In this document: piece by piece, positions 53,849-62,211 of the stretch
Layout: each line of letters opens with the position of its first letter
How positions within the stretch are numbered: position 1 is the first letter of the stretch
Assembly: GCF_030815125.1 (NCBI RefSeq)
Contig: NZ_JAUSWH010000004.1
Span: forward strand, 186,001 to 250,000
Length of the DNA stretch: 64,000 nt
Direction of reading: 5' to 3'
From: Allorhizobium paknamense
GTDB lineage: Bacteria; Pseudomonadota; Alphaproteobacteria; Rhizobiales; Rhizobiaceae
Made by a program: the position numbers and the translations under genes
The notes under the pieces: generated by a model
What the model saw: only the letters and a program-made list of their open reading frames with translations
The model's database searches: none
What the model was told of the DNA's origin: nothing

Positions 53849-54113
53849 GGTCAAAACTCAATCAGGATGGGTGTTCTGCAAGGCGTATTTTGTGTCTGAG
53901 TAGGAGGAAAGGTGCAGGAAATGCCGATCATTTTCAAACCTTTCCGACACCCGCAGGCGCAAAATACGCCTTGCCCGAAGGGTTGAGCGGGATGGGCCGA
54001 CTGATTGCGAACAATGCTCGACAAGGCCTCAGGGCCTTGCCTTGCGCTTGTTCGCGGCCATTCAATCCCATCCCGTTCAACAGAACACCCATCCTGATTG
54101 AGTTTTGACCCTA
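53846..54113. repeat. Family F nested palindromic element with 33-bp perfect terminal repeats
   Basis: A 268-bp element. Outer arms 53846-53878 and 54081-54113 are perfect 33-bp inverted repeats starting TAGGGTCAAAACTCAATCAG. Inside are two further arms: 53878-53892 with 53960-53974 (15 bp, containing GGAAAGG/CCTTTCC) and an arm at about 53981-54080 with CGGGATGGG/CCCATCCCG, CGAACAA/TTGTTCG and CAAGGCC/GGCCTTG. Folded, it would be a three-way junction. Confidence 0.9.
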
Positions 54114-54160
54114 GTGCAATTCCAGGAAAAGTGGAATCCGGTTTTCTCAGGGCGACGCGC
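54113..54160 (+). repeat. Family B palindromic repeat, copy B7 (partial)
   Basis: GCAATTCCAGGAAAAGTGGAATCCGGTTTTC joins directly to the right end of element F. The right half of the usual stem is degraded. Confidence 0.6.
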
Positions 54161-54253
54161 GCGCCCAGCCCTCAAAGCATACGCCAATTCGTGATCGGCA
54201 TCCCCTTTTGCATCGTCGGCGGCCTCGCCATATAAGGGAAATGGAGGTCTGTC

Positions 54254-54637
54254 ATGGACAAGAAACACATCCTGCCCTTTTCGGCTCTGGCGCTGGCGGT
54301 GCTTTTGCTGCCGGGCCTGGCGGCGGCGAATGATGCGACGATGCCGAAGGTGGAAAACTGGACGGTTCCAACGGAAACCTATCGCGATCTGCCGGGTGTG
54401 CGTTCGCAGGATGCCGTCAACCGGGACAAGCTCAAGCCTGCCTATGACTGCCGCACCGAGACCGAACTGATGCAGGGCCGCGGCACGCGGGATTTTCACT
54501 ATCTCGGTTCCGGCATGCCGCGCACCGTCTATCGCTGCACCACCGAAGACGGCATAACCTTCAGCGGCAGCAGCACACCCAATGTTGGCGGCGACTGGAT
54601 TCCCGGCGTCAATCCCCGCGATGATGTCGGGCGGTGA
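54254..54637 (+). CDS. Small secreted hypothetical protein
   Basis: A 127-aa protein with a clear signal peptide (about 1-25, cleaved near LAAAN). The mature part has WTVPTETYRDLPGVRSQDAVN, two Cys (YDCRTETE and YRCTTED) that may form a disulphide, and ends DWIPGVNPRDDVGR. GGAGG lies 6 bases before ATG 54254. Family not recognised. It stands between the F/B7 repeat block and an importer operon, with 176 bases of non-coding DNA after it. Confidence 0.7.
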   Translation: MDKKHILPFSALALAVLLLPGLAAANDATMPKVENWTVPTETYRDLPGVRSQDAVNRDKLKPAYDCRTETELMQGRGTRDFHYLGSGMPRTVYRCTTEDGITFSGSSTPNVGGDWIPGVNPRDDVGR

Positions 54638-54813
54638 CGTATTTGCCGCCATGCGTAAAACACGAGGTGAGGGTTCGCCCGCAGCGCTCTGACCTTCATC
54701 AAACCGTCACAGAACGATCATCGAAACGTTACAGGAAACCCCTAAGAAGCCGGGGTTAAAAATAGGGCCGTTTGCAGTGTTGCGCGCCCCTTCTTCCAGA
54801 CCTGGAGCGTTCG

Positions 54814-55956
54814 ATGAACCGTCGTGAATTCCTGGCCACGGCCACCGCCGTGGCAGCCAGCCCGTTGTTTTCCTCCAGCGTGTTTGCCGCCGGCGATATG
54901 ATCGAGGTTTACACCGCCTCCGATTCCAACATTCAGGATTTCTGGAACAATGTCGTGCGCCCGGCCTTCGAAAAGGCTCATCCCGGCCTGAAACTGCGCA
55001 TTACCAAGGCCAATGCCGATGCGGGGATGATGGCGATTGCCGACCGCGCCATGGCCGCCCTGGCCACCAAGACCGATCCCCAGGCCGATCTGATGGAGGC
55101 CTTCTATGCGGAACTGCCCGTTGGCGGATTGCAGGCGGGTCTCTGGGTCAACCTGAAGAAAGAGGTCGCCGGCTATGATCACGTCAATCCGATCGCGATC
55201 CAGAGCGACTATTCCCTTCCCTATCGCGGCTCGCAGGTGCTCCTGGCCTATGACAGCACGAAGCTGAACGCCAAGGACGCCCCGAAGACCTGGGAGGCGC
55301 TGACCGCCTGGGTGAAGGCCAATCCGGGCCAGTTCATCTATAACCGTCCCGACAAGGGCGGTTCGGGCGGCAATTTCGTGCGCCGCGCCATTCACGAGGC
55401 CAATGGCCGCGATCCGCTGAAATTCACCCTCGACAATTATTCCGCCGATTATGCGGAAAAGACCCTGACGCCCGCCTGGACCATTCTGAAGGACATGGCC
55501 CCTTATCTCTATGAAAAGGGCGCCTATACCTCTGGCAATACCCAGTCCATCCAGCTTCTGGCGCAGGGCGTCGTCACCATGGTGCCGGTCTGGTCGGATC
55601 AGGTGCTGACCGCTGTGAAGGAAGGCGTGCTGCCGGAAACGACCGGCCTCGTGCAACTGACTGATCTGGCCTTGTGCGGTGATTTCTCCCGCCTGACCGT
55701 GTTTTCCAATGGCATGCATCGCGATGCGGCGCTGAAGCTTGCTGCCTTCCTGATCACGCCCGAGATGCAGAAGGCCATTCTCACCGAAATCGGCGGCTTC
55801 CCCGGCATTTCCTGGGAGCATATCCCGGACGATCTGCGCACCAAATTCGCCGATGTGGTGCCGAAGACCATTCCGACCTTCCCCTCGGGCAATTGGCCCG
55901 CCGCCGTCACGGACGGCTGGTACCGCAATGTCGCGCCGGGTCTGGCCCGGGGCTGA
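54814..55956 (+). CDS. ABC transporter substrate-binding protein, Tat-type signal
   Basis: A 380-aa periplasmic binding protein of the SBP_bac_1/6 iron-thiamine-phosphonate type. The N-terminus MNRREFLATATAVAAS has a twin-arginine motif (RREFL) and a signal peptide cleaved near VFAAG. The mature part has IEVYTASDSN, DLMEAFYAELPVGGLQAG, SDYSLPYRGSQVLLAYD and FIYNRPDKGGSGGNF. ATG 54814 has TGGAGCG upstream. First gene of an operon with two permeases, an ATPase and a phosphodiesterase; the likely substrate is a phosphodiester (inference from the last gene). Confidence 0.88.
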   Translation: MNRREFLATATAVAASPLFSSSVFAAGDMIEVYTASDSNIQDFWNNVVRPAFEKAHPGLKLRITKANADAGMMAIADRAMAALATKTDPQADLMEAFYAELPVGGLQAGLWVNLKKEVAGYDHVNPIAIQSDYSLPYRGSQVLLAYDSTKLNAKDAPKTWEALTAWVKANPGQFIYNRPDKGGSGGNFVRRAIHEANGRDPLKFTLDNYSADYAEKTLTPAWTILKDMAPYLYEKGAYTSGNTQSIQLLAQGVVTMVPVWSDQVLTAVKEGVLPETTGLVQLTDLALCGDFSRLTVFSNGMHRDAALKLAAFLITPEMQKAILTEIGGFPGISWEHIPDDLRTKFADVVPKTIPTFPSGNWPAAVTDGWYRNVAPGLARG

Positions 55957-55958
55957 TC

Positions 55959-56849
55959 ATGGCAAGCATTCCCGCGTCCAGCACGTTTGCGCGCCGATCC
56001 GGACGCAACCAGGTGGGAGGCCTCACCGGCCTTCTGCTCGTTGCCGTTCCGGTCCTGCTCGTGGTCTGGCTGATCATCTATCCCATCTTTGCCGCCATCC
56101 TCTCCACGGTCTGGCTGCCGCAGGGGGATGGCATGGGCTTCAGCCTGAAATCCTACCGCTTCTTTTTCACCGACGCCTATAGCATCGCCAATTTCCGGCT
56201 GACCTTGTGGACCACCGCCGTCACCGCGGTGCTGCTGACGCTGGTCGGCCTGCCCATCGCCCTTTACCTGCGCTTTGCCACCAGCCGCGTTGCGGGCTTC
56301 GTGCAGGCGCTCGCCATCTTTCCGATGTTCGTGCCGTCGATCATCCTGTCCTATGCGCTGATCAGAACCATCGGCCCGAACGGCGCGGTGGATATCATTC
56401 TGAACGCCGTTGGCCTGCCGAAACTGCCGAGCCCCTATCTCACCCCCTGGGGACCGGTGATCGGGCTGACCTGGGACAACCTGCCGCTGACCGTGCTGAT
56501 GCTCACCTCCGGGCTGATGCGGATTTCCAACGCTTCCGTGGAAGCGGCACGCGATGTCGGCGCAGGACCGCTCCGCATTTTCGCCCACATCATCCTGCCG
56601 CGCATGGGGGCCAGCATCGCGGTGACGCTGTCCTTTACGGTGCTCGGCATTTTTTCGGCCTTCACCCTGCCCTATCTGCTCGGCCCGGCCTCGCCGGAAC
56701 TCATGGGCCCCTTCATGCAGCGCACCTTCTCCGATCTTCTCGATCCGCTGAATGCCAAGACCCAGGCCGTGATCAGCTTTGGCGTCTGCCTGATCTTCGG
56801 CCTGTTCTACGTGGCCTCCATCGCCCGCAACCGGCAGGACAGACCATGA
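55959..56849 (+). CDS. ABC transporter permease 1
   Basis: A 296-aa permease with about six membrane helices and a BPD_transp_1 domain; the cytoplasmic coupling loop is VEAARDVGAGPLRIFAHIILP. The N-terminus is basic (RRSGRN). ATG 55959 is 2 bases after the binding-protein stop. The stop codon overlaps the second permease start (ATGA). Confidence 0.9.
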   Translation: MASIPASSTFARRSGRNQVGGLTGLLLVAVPVLLVVWLIIYPIFAAILSTVWLPQGDGMGFSLKSYRFFFTDAYSIANFRLTLWTTAVTAVLLTLVGLPIALYLRFATSRVAGFVQALAIFPMFVPSIILSYALIRTIGPNGAVDIILNAVGLPKLPSPYLTPWGPVIGLTWDNLPLTVLMLTSGLMRISNASVEAARDVGAGPLRIFAHIILPRMGASIAVTLSFTVLGIFSAFTLPYLLGPASPELMGPFMQRTFSDLLDPLNAKTQAVISFGVCLIFGLFYVASIARNRQDRP

Positions 56850-57667
56850 GCGCCATTCTTGACAGAAAACGCCCGGACTGGATCGGCCTTGCCATTGCCG
56901 TTGTGCTGTCCGTCATCATCCTGTTTCCGCTGATCGTCGTCGCCATCTGGGCCTTTGCCGATGTCTGGCGATATCCCGCCCTTCTGCCGCAGCAGTTCGG
57001 CCTGCGCTACTGGTCGCAGACGCTGTCGCGGGGCGATGTCTGGGAGGCGCTGACCATCAGCCTGCAACTCGCCACCACGGTGACGATCCTGTCGGCGCTG
57101 ATCTGCCTGCCGGCGGCCTATGCCTTTGCGCGGCTCTCCTTTCCGGGACGAAACCTGTTTTTCCTGTCCTTCCTCGCCTCGCATGCCTTTCCGAAATTCG
57201 GCCTGCTGGTGGCAATTGCCGGGATCTTCCTCAATCTCAACCTCATCGCCACCTTCTGGGGCGTGGCGCTGATCCAGCTGGTCGGCACGCTGATGCTGAT
57301 GATCTGGATTCCGGTCGCCGCCTTCCAGGGCGTGGACCGCCGGATGGAAGAGGCCGCCCGCGATGCCGGGGCAGGACCGCTGAGGGTGTTCTGGTCGATC
57401 ACCCTGCCCCAGGCCGCCCCGACCCTGTTTGCCGCCATCCTGATGACCTTCGTCTCGACCTTTTACGAGACCGAAGGCGCATGGCTGATCGGCGCGCCGG
57501 AAATCCGCACCATGCCGGTGCTGATGGTCACCTACATCAACAACCAGCTCGTCGTGCAATATGGCGCGGTGCTTTCGGTGATGCTGTGGGTGCCTTCCTT
57601 CCTGGCGTTGATCTTCGCCCGTCGCCTCATCGGTGCCGGCACCTTCGCCAAGGGCTTTGGCGCATAA
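56846..57667 (+). CDS. ABC transporter permease 2
   Basis: A 273-aa permease with about six membrane helices. Coupling loop EEAARDAGAGPLRVFWSITLP is almost the same as that of permease 1, as expected for a heterodimer on one ATPase. ATG 56846 overlaps the previous stop. The long upstream frame to 56207 is a shadow of permease 1. Confidence 0.9.
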   Translation: MSAILDRKRPDWIGLAIAVVLSVIILFPLIVVAIWAFADVWRYPALLPQQFGLRYWSQTLSRGDVWEALTISLQLATTVTILSALICLPAAYAFARLSFPGRNLFFLSFLASHAFPKFGLLVAIAGIFLNLNLIATFWGVALIQLVGTLMLMIWIPVAAFQGVDRRMEEAARDAGAGPLRVFWSITLPQAAPTLFAAILMTFVSTFYETEGAWLIGAPEIRTMPVLMVTYINNQLVVQYGAVLSVMLWVPSFLALIFARRLIGAGTFAKGFGA

Positions 57668-57686
57668 GCTATGAAATGAGTTTCCC

Positions 57687-58766
57687 ATGGCAAGATTGAC
57701 CGTTCACGCGCTGGAAAAGCGCTTCGCCAACACCGCCGCCGTAGATCGCGTCTCCCTCGATGTCGAGGATGGCGAACTGATCTGCCTGCTTGGTCCTTCC
57801 GGCTCCGGCAAATCCACCATGCTCAGGATGATCGGCGGCTTCGAGCGCCCAACGGGCGGCCAGATTCTGATCGACGGGCAGGATGTCACCCATCTGCCGC
57901 CGGAGCGCCGCCCCACGGGCATGGTGTTCCAGAGCCATGCGCTGTGGACGCATATGACGGTGGCCGGCAATATCGCCTTTGGCCTGAAGCTGCGCCACCT
58001 GCCACGCGCCGAGGTCCGCGACAAGGTGGAGTGGGCGCTCTCCCTCGTCGGCCTTGCGGGCTATGGCAGCCGCATGCCCTATCAGCTTTCCGGCGGCCAG
58101 CAGCAGCGCGTGGCGCTGGCCCGTTCGCTGGTGCTGGAACCGAAGATCCTGCTGCTGGACGAACCCTTTGCCAGCCTCGACCAGCATCTGCGCGAAAGAC
58201 TGCGCGAGGAGGTGCGTGATATCCAGCAGCGGCTGGGCATCACCACCCTCTTCGTCACCCACGGCCAGGACGAGGCGCTGGCCATCTCCGACCGGATCGC
58301 CGTGCTGAAGGATGGCCGCATCGAACAGCTGGATACGCCGGACCGGGTCTATCGCCGGCCGCAAACGCAGTTCACCGCCGGCTTCATCGGCACCATGGGC
58401 TTTATCGAGGCGGAGGTGCGCGATGGCCGCTTCCAGCATCCCGATCTCTGCCTGCCGCTGACCGTTTCCGATGGCCCGGCGACCCTTGCCCTGCGCCCTG
58501 AAGACATCGTGCTTGCCCCGGCAACCGGCCCAGAAGGGCCTGTGGTGGTGCGGGCGGTGGACTTCGGCAGCCATCATCAGGTAGAGCTGCAACTCTCTGA
58601 AGGAGAGCGCATCAAGGCGATGACGGAGGCCAGCAGCCGCTGGCAGCGCGGCGACCGGGTGCGGCTTTCCATCCGCAACCATGCCCTTTTCCGCGACGGA
58701 AAAGTGGTGCTTTCCTCCGCTGACACCCCGGACGTGGAACTGAAAAAGGATCTGATTCATGGCTGA
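57687..58766 (+). CDS. ABC transporter ATP-binding protein (CUT1/PotA-like)
   Basis: A 359-aa ATPase with Walker A GPSGSGKST (about 36-44), signature LSGGQQQRVALARSL, Walker B ILLLDEPFASLD and H-loop VTHGQDEALAISD. A C-terminal TOBE-type beta domain (about 235-350) follows, as in MalK/PotA. It overlaps the phosphodiesterase gene by 8 bases, so expression is coupled. The permease pair upstream is its partner. Confidence 0.92.
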   Translation: MARLTVHALEKRFANTAAVDRVSLDVEDGELICLLGPSGSGKSTMLRMIGGFERPTGGQILIDGQDVTHLPPERRPTGMVFQSHALWTHMTVAGNIAFGLKLRHLPRAEVRDKVEWALSLVGLAGYGSRMPYQLSGGQQQRVALARSLVLEPKILLLDEPFASLDQHLRERLREEVRDIQQRLGITTLFVTHGQDEALAISDRIAVLKDGRIEQLDTPDRVYRRPQTQFTAGFIGTMGFIEAEVRDGRFQHPDLCLPLTVSDGPATLALRPEDIVLAPATGPEGPVVVRAVDFGSHHQVELQLSEGERIKAMTEASSRWQRGDRVRLSIRNHALFRDGKVVLSSADTPDVELKKDLIHG

Positions 58767-59667
58767 CCAGCAGAGGCAGGGCCTGTTCATCGACAAGGAC
58801 GGCCATCGCTGCTGGCTGAAATGGCACCGGGGCCGCAAGCAGAAAGGCGACATCGCCTTCACGCCCGCGCGGATCCTCGAAGGCATGCGCTTAGGTGCCA
58901 GCGTGGAAATCGACCTCGTCTGCCATGCCGGAAACGGCTTTGCCGTATTGCATGACCGGGATCTTCATCCGGCCACCACCGGCCAGGGCCTTGTGGCCAG
59001 CGCAAGCCCGGACATATTGCGCGGCCTTTTCCTGCGCGAAAATCCAGAGTGTTTCCAGGAAAAGTGGGAACCGGTTTCCCGTCCGGAAACACGTATAAAC
59101 ACTCAAGCCACATCGAGCCCGCACCGCGTGATGCTGCTGGAAGACCTTGCGGCTCTTCTGGCGGGCGAATCCTGCCCCGAGACGGCACTGCTCCAACTCG
59201 ATCTCAAGGAAGAGGCTGCCGCTCTCAACGAAGCCATCATCGAAAACTTTGCCGCTGCCGTGGCGCCGGTGGCAGGGCGGATGATCCTTTCCGGCGGTGA
59301 TGCCGAGGCTGTACGGCGTCTGGCAGAGGCAACGCCGGGTCTCGCCGTGGGCTATGACCCCTGCCATTTCGGCGCGGCGGAACGGCTGTTGCAGGAGCGG
59401 AATTTTCACGATTTCGTTCGCTCCGCCGTCACGGCGCTGCCGGGCATTCGCATGATCTATCTGGAATATGAGCTGATTCTGGCCGCCGACCAGCTCGGCT
59501 ACAATCTCGTGGCGGCATTCCAGAGCCACGGGGTGCGGATCGATGCCTATACGATCCGCAAGGCCGATCCGGCTCTGCGCCCGAGCATCGCCCGCCTGCT
59601 GGCGCTCGGCGTCGATCAGATCACCACCGACGATCCCGTTGGATTGCAGGCCCTCTTGGCCGGATAG
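58759..59667 (+). CDS. Glycerophosphodiester phosphodiesterase with in-frame repeat insertion
   Basis: A 302-aa GDPD-family enzyme hydrolysing glycerophosphodiesters to glycerol 3-phosphate and an alcohol. The catalytic region has WHRGRKQKGDIAF, EIDLVCHAGNGFAVLHDRDL (Glu/Asp metal ligands and general-acid His) and later QLDLKEE, RMILSGGD and DQITTDDP near the C-terminus. Residues about 97-116 are encoded by family B repeat B8 and form an insert between FLRENP and the SPHRVMLLEDLAALL segment, at a loop. No signal peptide, so it acts in the cytoplasm on imported substrate. Its TAG stop abuts the YdcF stop. Confidence 0.88.
   Translation: MADQQRQGLFIDKDGHRCWLKWHRGRKQKGDIAFTPARILEGMRLGASVEIDLVCHAGNGFAVLHDRDLHPATTGQGLVASASPDILRGLFLRENPECFQEKWEPVSRPETRINTQATSSPHRVMLLEDLAALLAGESCPETALLQLDLKEEAAALNEAIIENFAAAVAPVAGRMILSGGDAEAVRRLAEATPGLAVGYDPCHFGAAERLLQERNFHDFVRSAVTALPGIRMIYLEYELILAADQLGYNLVAAFQSHGVRIDAYTIRKADPALRPSIARLLALGVDQITTDDPVGLQALLAG
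59046..59104 (+). repeat. Family B palindromic repeat, copy B8, inside a coding region
   Basis: GAGTGTTTCCAGGAAAAGTG...CGGTTTCCCGTCCGGAAACACG. The stem is GTGTTTCC/GGAAACAC instead of GCATTTCC/GGAAATGC, a compensated change. It is in frame with the phosphodiesterase and contains no stop codon in that frame. Confidence 0.85.
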
Positions 59668-60456
59668 TTATGCGGGAAAAAAGCTTTCCGTCCGCCCGGA
59701 GAGATAATAGCCGACAAGCCCGATCCACTCGCGCACCGCTGTCGCGGTCTGCTGGGCGTTCAAGGTGGGCTGGGTGAAATCCAGAGCAAGCCTCTCATTG
59801 CCCCGGGTACGGAAATCGGTCGGCCAGGGCGTCACGCTCAGGCCTGCGCGGCGCATCAGCCCCATGGCGCGCGGCATATGGAAGGCCGAGGTGATCAGCA
59901 GGCAATCGTGAAGACCCTGGGCGGCGAGCAGGTCCTTGCTGTTTTCGACATTCTCGAAAGTATTGCGCGAGCGCGTCTCCTGCACCAGCCGCTCCGCTCC
60001 GATGCCGAAGGTTTCGAAAAACCGTTTCGCCACCACGGCATCGCCCTCATAATCGCCGCTCAGCGAACCATCGCCGCCGGATACCAGGATCTTGGCCTGC
60101 GGATAGGCCCGCGCCAGCCGCAGCGCCTCGACAAACCGGTCCGCCGCCTGGTTCAGCTCGATCCCGCCCCGCACCGTCGTCACTTCCGTCTCGAACGCGC
60201 CGCCCAGCACGATCATGCAGGAAACGCTCTCCGGATCGCGGACAGGCTTCGGGAACCGTGCTTCCAGCACCTGCAAGGCCACCGGTCCGGCCGTGGTGTA
60301 AAGCGTGGTGAACAACAGAATCAGCGCCAATGCGCCCGGCACCAGAGCCGCAGCCCGCAGGCGCGCCAGTCCGGCGAGGAAGGCCAGCATCCCGAGCAGG
60401 AAAACCAGAGACAGCGGTTGCGCCAGCATCCAGAACAGTTTGGAAACGGTAAACAC
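59668..60456 (-). CDS. YdcF/DUF218 family membrane protein
   Basis: A 262-aa protein with two N-terminal membrane helices (about 10-31 and 35-57) and a DUF218 domain (about 78-225: VSCMIVLGGAFETEVTT, KILVSGGDGSLSGDYEGDA, TRSRNTFENVENSKDLL, CLLITSAFHMPRAMGLM). This family includes SanA and ElyC, linked to envelope maintenance. It is convergent with the phosphodiesterase with zero bases between the stop codons. Confidence 0.88.
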   Translation of the reverse strand: MFTVSKLFWMLAQPLSLVFLLGMLAFLAGLARLRAAALVPGALALILLFTTLYTTAGPVALQVLEARFPKPVRDPESVSCMIVLGGAFETEVTTVRGGIELNQAADRFVEALRLARAYPQAKILVSGGDGSLSGDYEGDAVVAKRFFETFGIGAERLVQETRSRNTFENVENSKDLLAAQGLHDCLLITSAFHMPRAMGLMRRAGLSVTPWPTDFRTRGNERLALDFTQPTLNAQQTATAVREWIGLVGYYLSGRTESFFPA

Positions 60457-60533
60457 GGTTCAGCCCTCACGTCGCTCTTGCACGACACAGCGCTATCGCT
60501 GGCGTATCTTCAATTGCGTGAGGAAGAAAGATT

Positions 60534-60609
<76 letters not shown>

Positions 60610-60762
60610 ATCAGGGTGCCGATTGTGTCGGCCCGGGCACCTTCCGAAGCAGCGCTTCCGTTGGTGTGGCGGCTTATTACTTCGGCCCTGCCACGATGAC
60701 AAGCGAAAAAAGCGGCAGGCCTGAAAATTTTTGTCATCCTCGCACCAAGCTATTGAAGATGA

Positions 60763-60797
60763 ACAAAAAAGAAAAGCCGCATCCGGGGATGCGGCTT
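60763..60797 (-). terminator. Rho-independent terminator of the FYDLN protein gene
   Basis: On the minus strand AAGCCGCATCC (60797-60787) pairs with GGATGCGGCTT (60784-60774), then TTCTTTTTTG. It lies 25 bases after the stop codon. Confidence 0.88.
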
Positions 60798-60821
60798 GTG
60801 ATGATCGGGATGCGGACAATC

Positions 60822-61208
60822 TCAGACTTCGTCTTCGTCGCCCGTCACGCCGATGATGCCGGACATGTCGTCATCGCCATCGTCTTCGTCGGCTTCGAGG
60901 AAGGTGTCGTCATCGTCATCGCCGATTTCGACATCGTCATCGCCCATGTCCGGAATATCGTCACCGGCAGCGGCGTCATCGCCGTCTTCCAGCGAGACAA
61001 GTTCGATATCGGTGTTTTCGGTATCGACTTCGGCGACATCGTCCTCCTCAGCCTTCTCCATGATCGAAGCCACCGAGGTTTCCTCAAAGAAGGAAAGCGG
61101 CCAGGACTTCCCCGTATAGGGAGAAACGATCGGGTCCTTGTTCAGATCGTAGAATTTCTTGCCGGTGTCGGGGCAAGTGCGTTTGGTTCCAAGTTCTGCC
61201 TTCGCCAC
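60822..61208 (-). CDS. FYDLN acid-domain protein (TIGR02300)
   Basis: A 128-aa alphaproteobacterial protein of unknown function. The conserved N-terminal part has GTKRTCPDTGKKFYDLNKDP, with two Cys-like positions and the FYDLN signature, then IVSPYTGKSWPLSFFEE. The C-terminal half is strongly acidic (Asp/Glu runs) and lacks hydrophobic positions, so is disordered. GTG 61208 is 8 bases after GAGG; a TTG at 61214 is in frame but poorly placed. Divergent from cmk. Confidence 0.9.
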   Translation of the reverse strand: MAKAELGTKRTCPDTGKKFYDLNKDPIVSPYTGKSWPLSFFEETSVASIMEKAEEDDVAEVDTENTDIELVSLEDGDDAAAGDDIPDMGDDDVEIGDDDDDTFLEADEDDGDDDMSGIIGVTGDEDEV

Positions 61209-61402
61209 TGTCAAAGCCTCATGAACGCGTGAAGATTAAGGGCATGCGCCAACGATCCGGCTTTCGCGGGCCGGTCCAACTGTAGTCGGTCCCCTTAATC
61301 GCAATAGAGGGCGCTGTCAAAGATAAACTCGCCTGACAAGGGATGACCGCACCGCACAGCTATGATAGGTCGCGTTGCAAAAGACGAATAAAGGAAATAC
61401 GT

Positions 61403-62056
61403 GTGGCCGCTCACAGCCGGAAAAGCTTCACCATCGCCATCGACGGTCCCGCCGCTGCGGGCAAGGGCACGCTCTCGCGGGCCATTGCCGCCCATTACGG
61501 CTTTCACCACCTCGATACCGGCCTGACCTATCGCGCCACCGCGAAGGCGCTGCTCGATGCGGGCCTGCCGCTCGATGACGAAAAGCTTGCCGAGACAATC
61601 GCGCTGGAGCTTGATCTTTCCGGCCTCGACCGCGACGTGCTCTCCGCCCATGAGATCGGCGAGGCGGCCTCGAAGATCGCCGTCATGCCCGCCGTGCGCC
61701 GCGCCCTGGTGGAGGCCCAGCGCCGCTTTGCCGCCAAGGAGCCGGGAACGGTTCTGGATGGCCGAGACATCGGCACCGTGGTCTGCCCGGATGCGGCGGT
61801 GAAGCTCTATGTCAGCGCTTCGCCGGAAGTGCGCGCCCGCCGCCGCCATGACGAAATCGCCGCAAAAGGCGGCAGCGCCGATTACGACGCCGTTTTCGAG
61901 GATGTGAAGCGGCGTGACGAACGCGACATGGGCCGCGCCGACAGTCCTTTGAAACCTGCGGACGACGCGCACTTGCTAGATACGTCCGAAATGAGTATAG
62001 AGGCGGCGTTTCAGGCGGCGCGGTCCTTGATCGATGCGGCGTTGAAAACCATATGA
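61403..62056 (+). CDS. cmk: Cytidylate kinase
   Basis: Phosphorylates CMP and dCMP using ATP. The 217-aa protein has the P-loop [13 protein letters not shown] (about 13-25), [26 protein letters not shown] and the lid-region RARRRHDE plus [13 protein letters not shown] 61403 is 7 bases after AGGA (61392-61395); upstream in-frame codons from 61343 lack support. It is followed by rpsA, 155 bases away, as is usual. In several relatives aroA is directly upstream; here it is not. Confidence 0.95.
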   Translation: MAAHSRKSFTIAIDGPAAAGKGTLSRAIAAHYGFHHLDTGLTYRATAKALLDAGLPLDDEKLAETIALELDLSGLDRDVLSAHEIGEAASKIAVMPAVRRALVEAQRRFAAKEPGTVLDGRDIGTVVCPDAAVKLYVSASPEVRARRRHDEIAAKGGSADYDAVFEDVKRRDERDMGRADSPLKPADDAHLLDTSEMSIEAAFQAARSLIDAALKTI

Positions 62057-62063
62057 GCATGCC

Positions 62064-62086
62064 TCAGGCCCGGTTTTCCGGCCTGA
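62064..62086 (+). promoter_or_regulatory. Hairpin between cmk and rpsA
   Basis: TCAGGCC (62064-62070) pairs with GGCCTGA (62080-62086) around CGGTTTTCC. No T-run follows. It may be a weak terminator or part of an rpsA leader structure. Confidence 0.3.
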
Positions 62087-62211
62087 ACCTGTCGATCCCC
62101 TGTCCTCGCGCCGGAATGCCCTTTTTGAAGGGCGGGCAGCCCGATCGGCAATGTCAACTCTAACCCACCGGCGCGATGGCGTTCCTGATGGAGCGCATTT
62201 CAGGAGATTTC

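Noticed and set aside
53890..54108. A short plus-strand frame inside element F
   Set aside because: It lies wholly inside a palindromic repeat; no ribosome-binding site and no coding bias.
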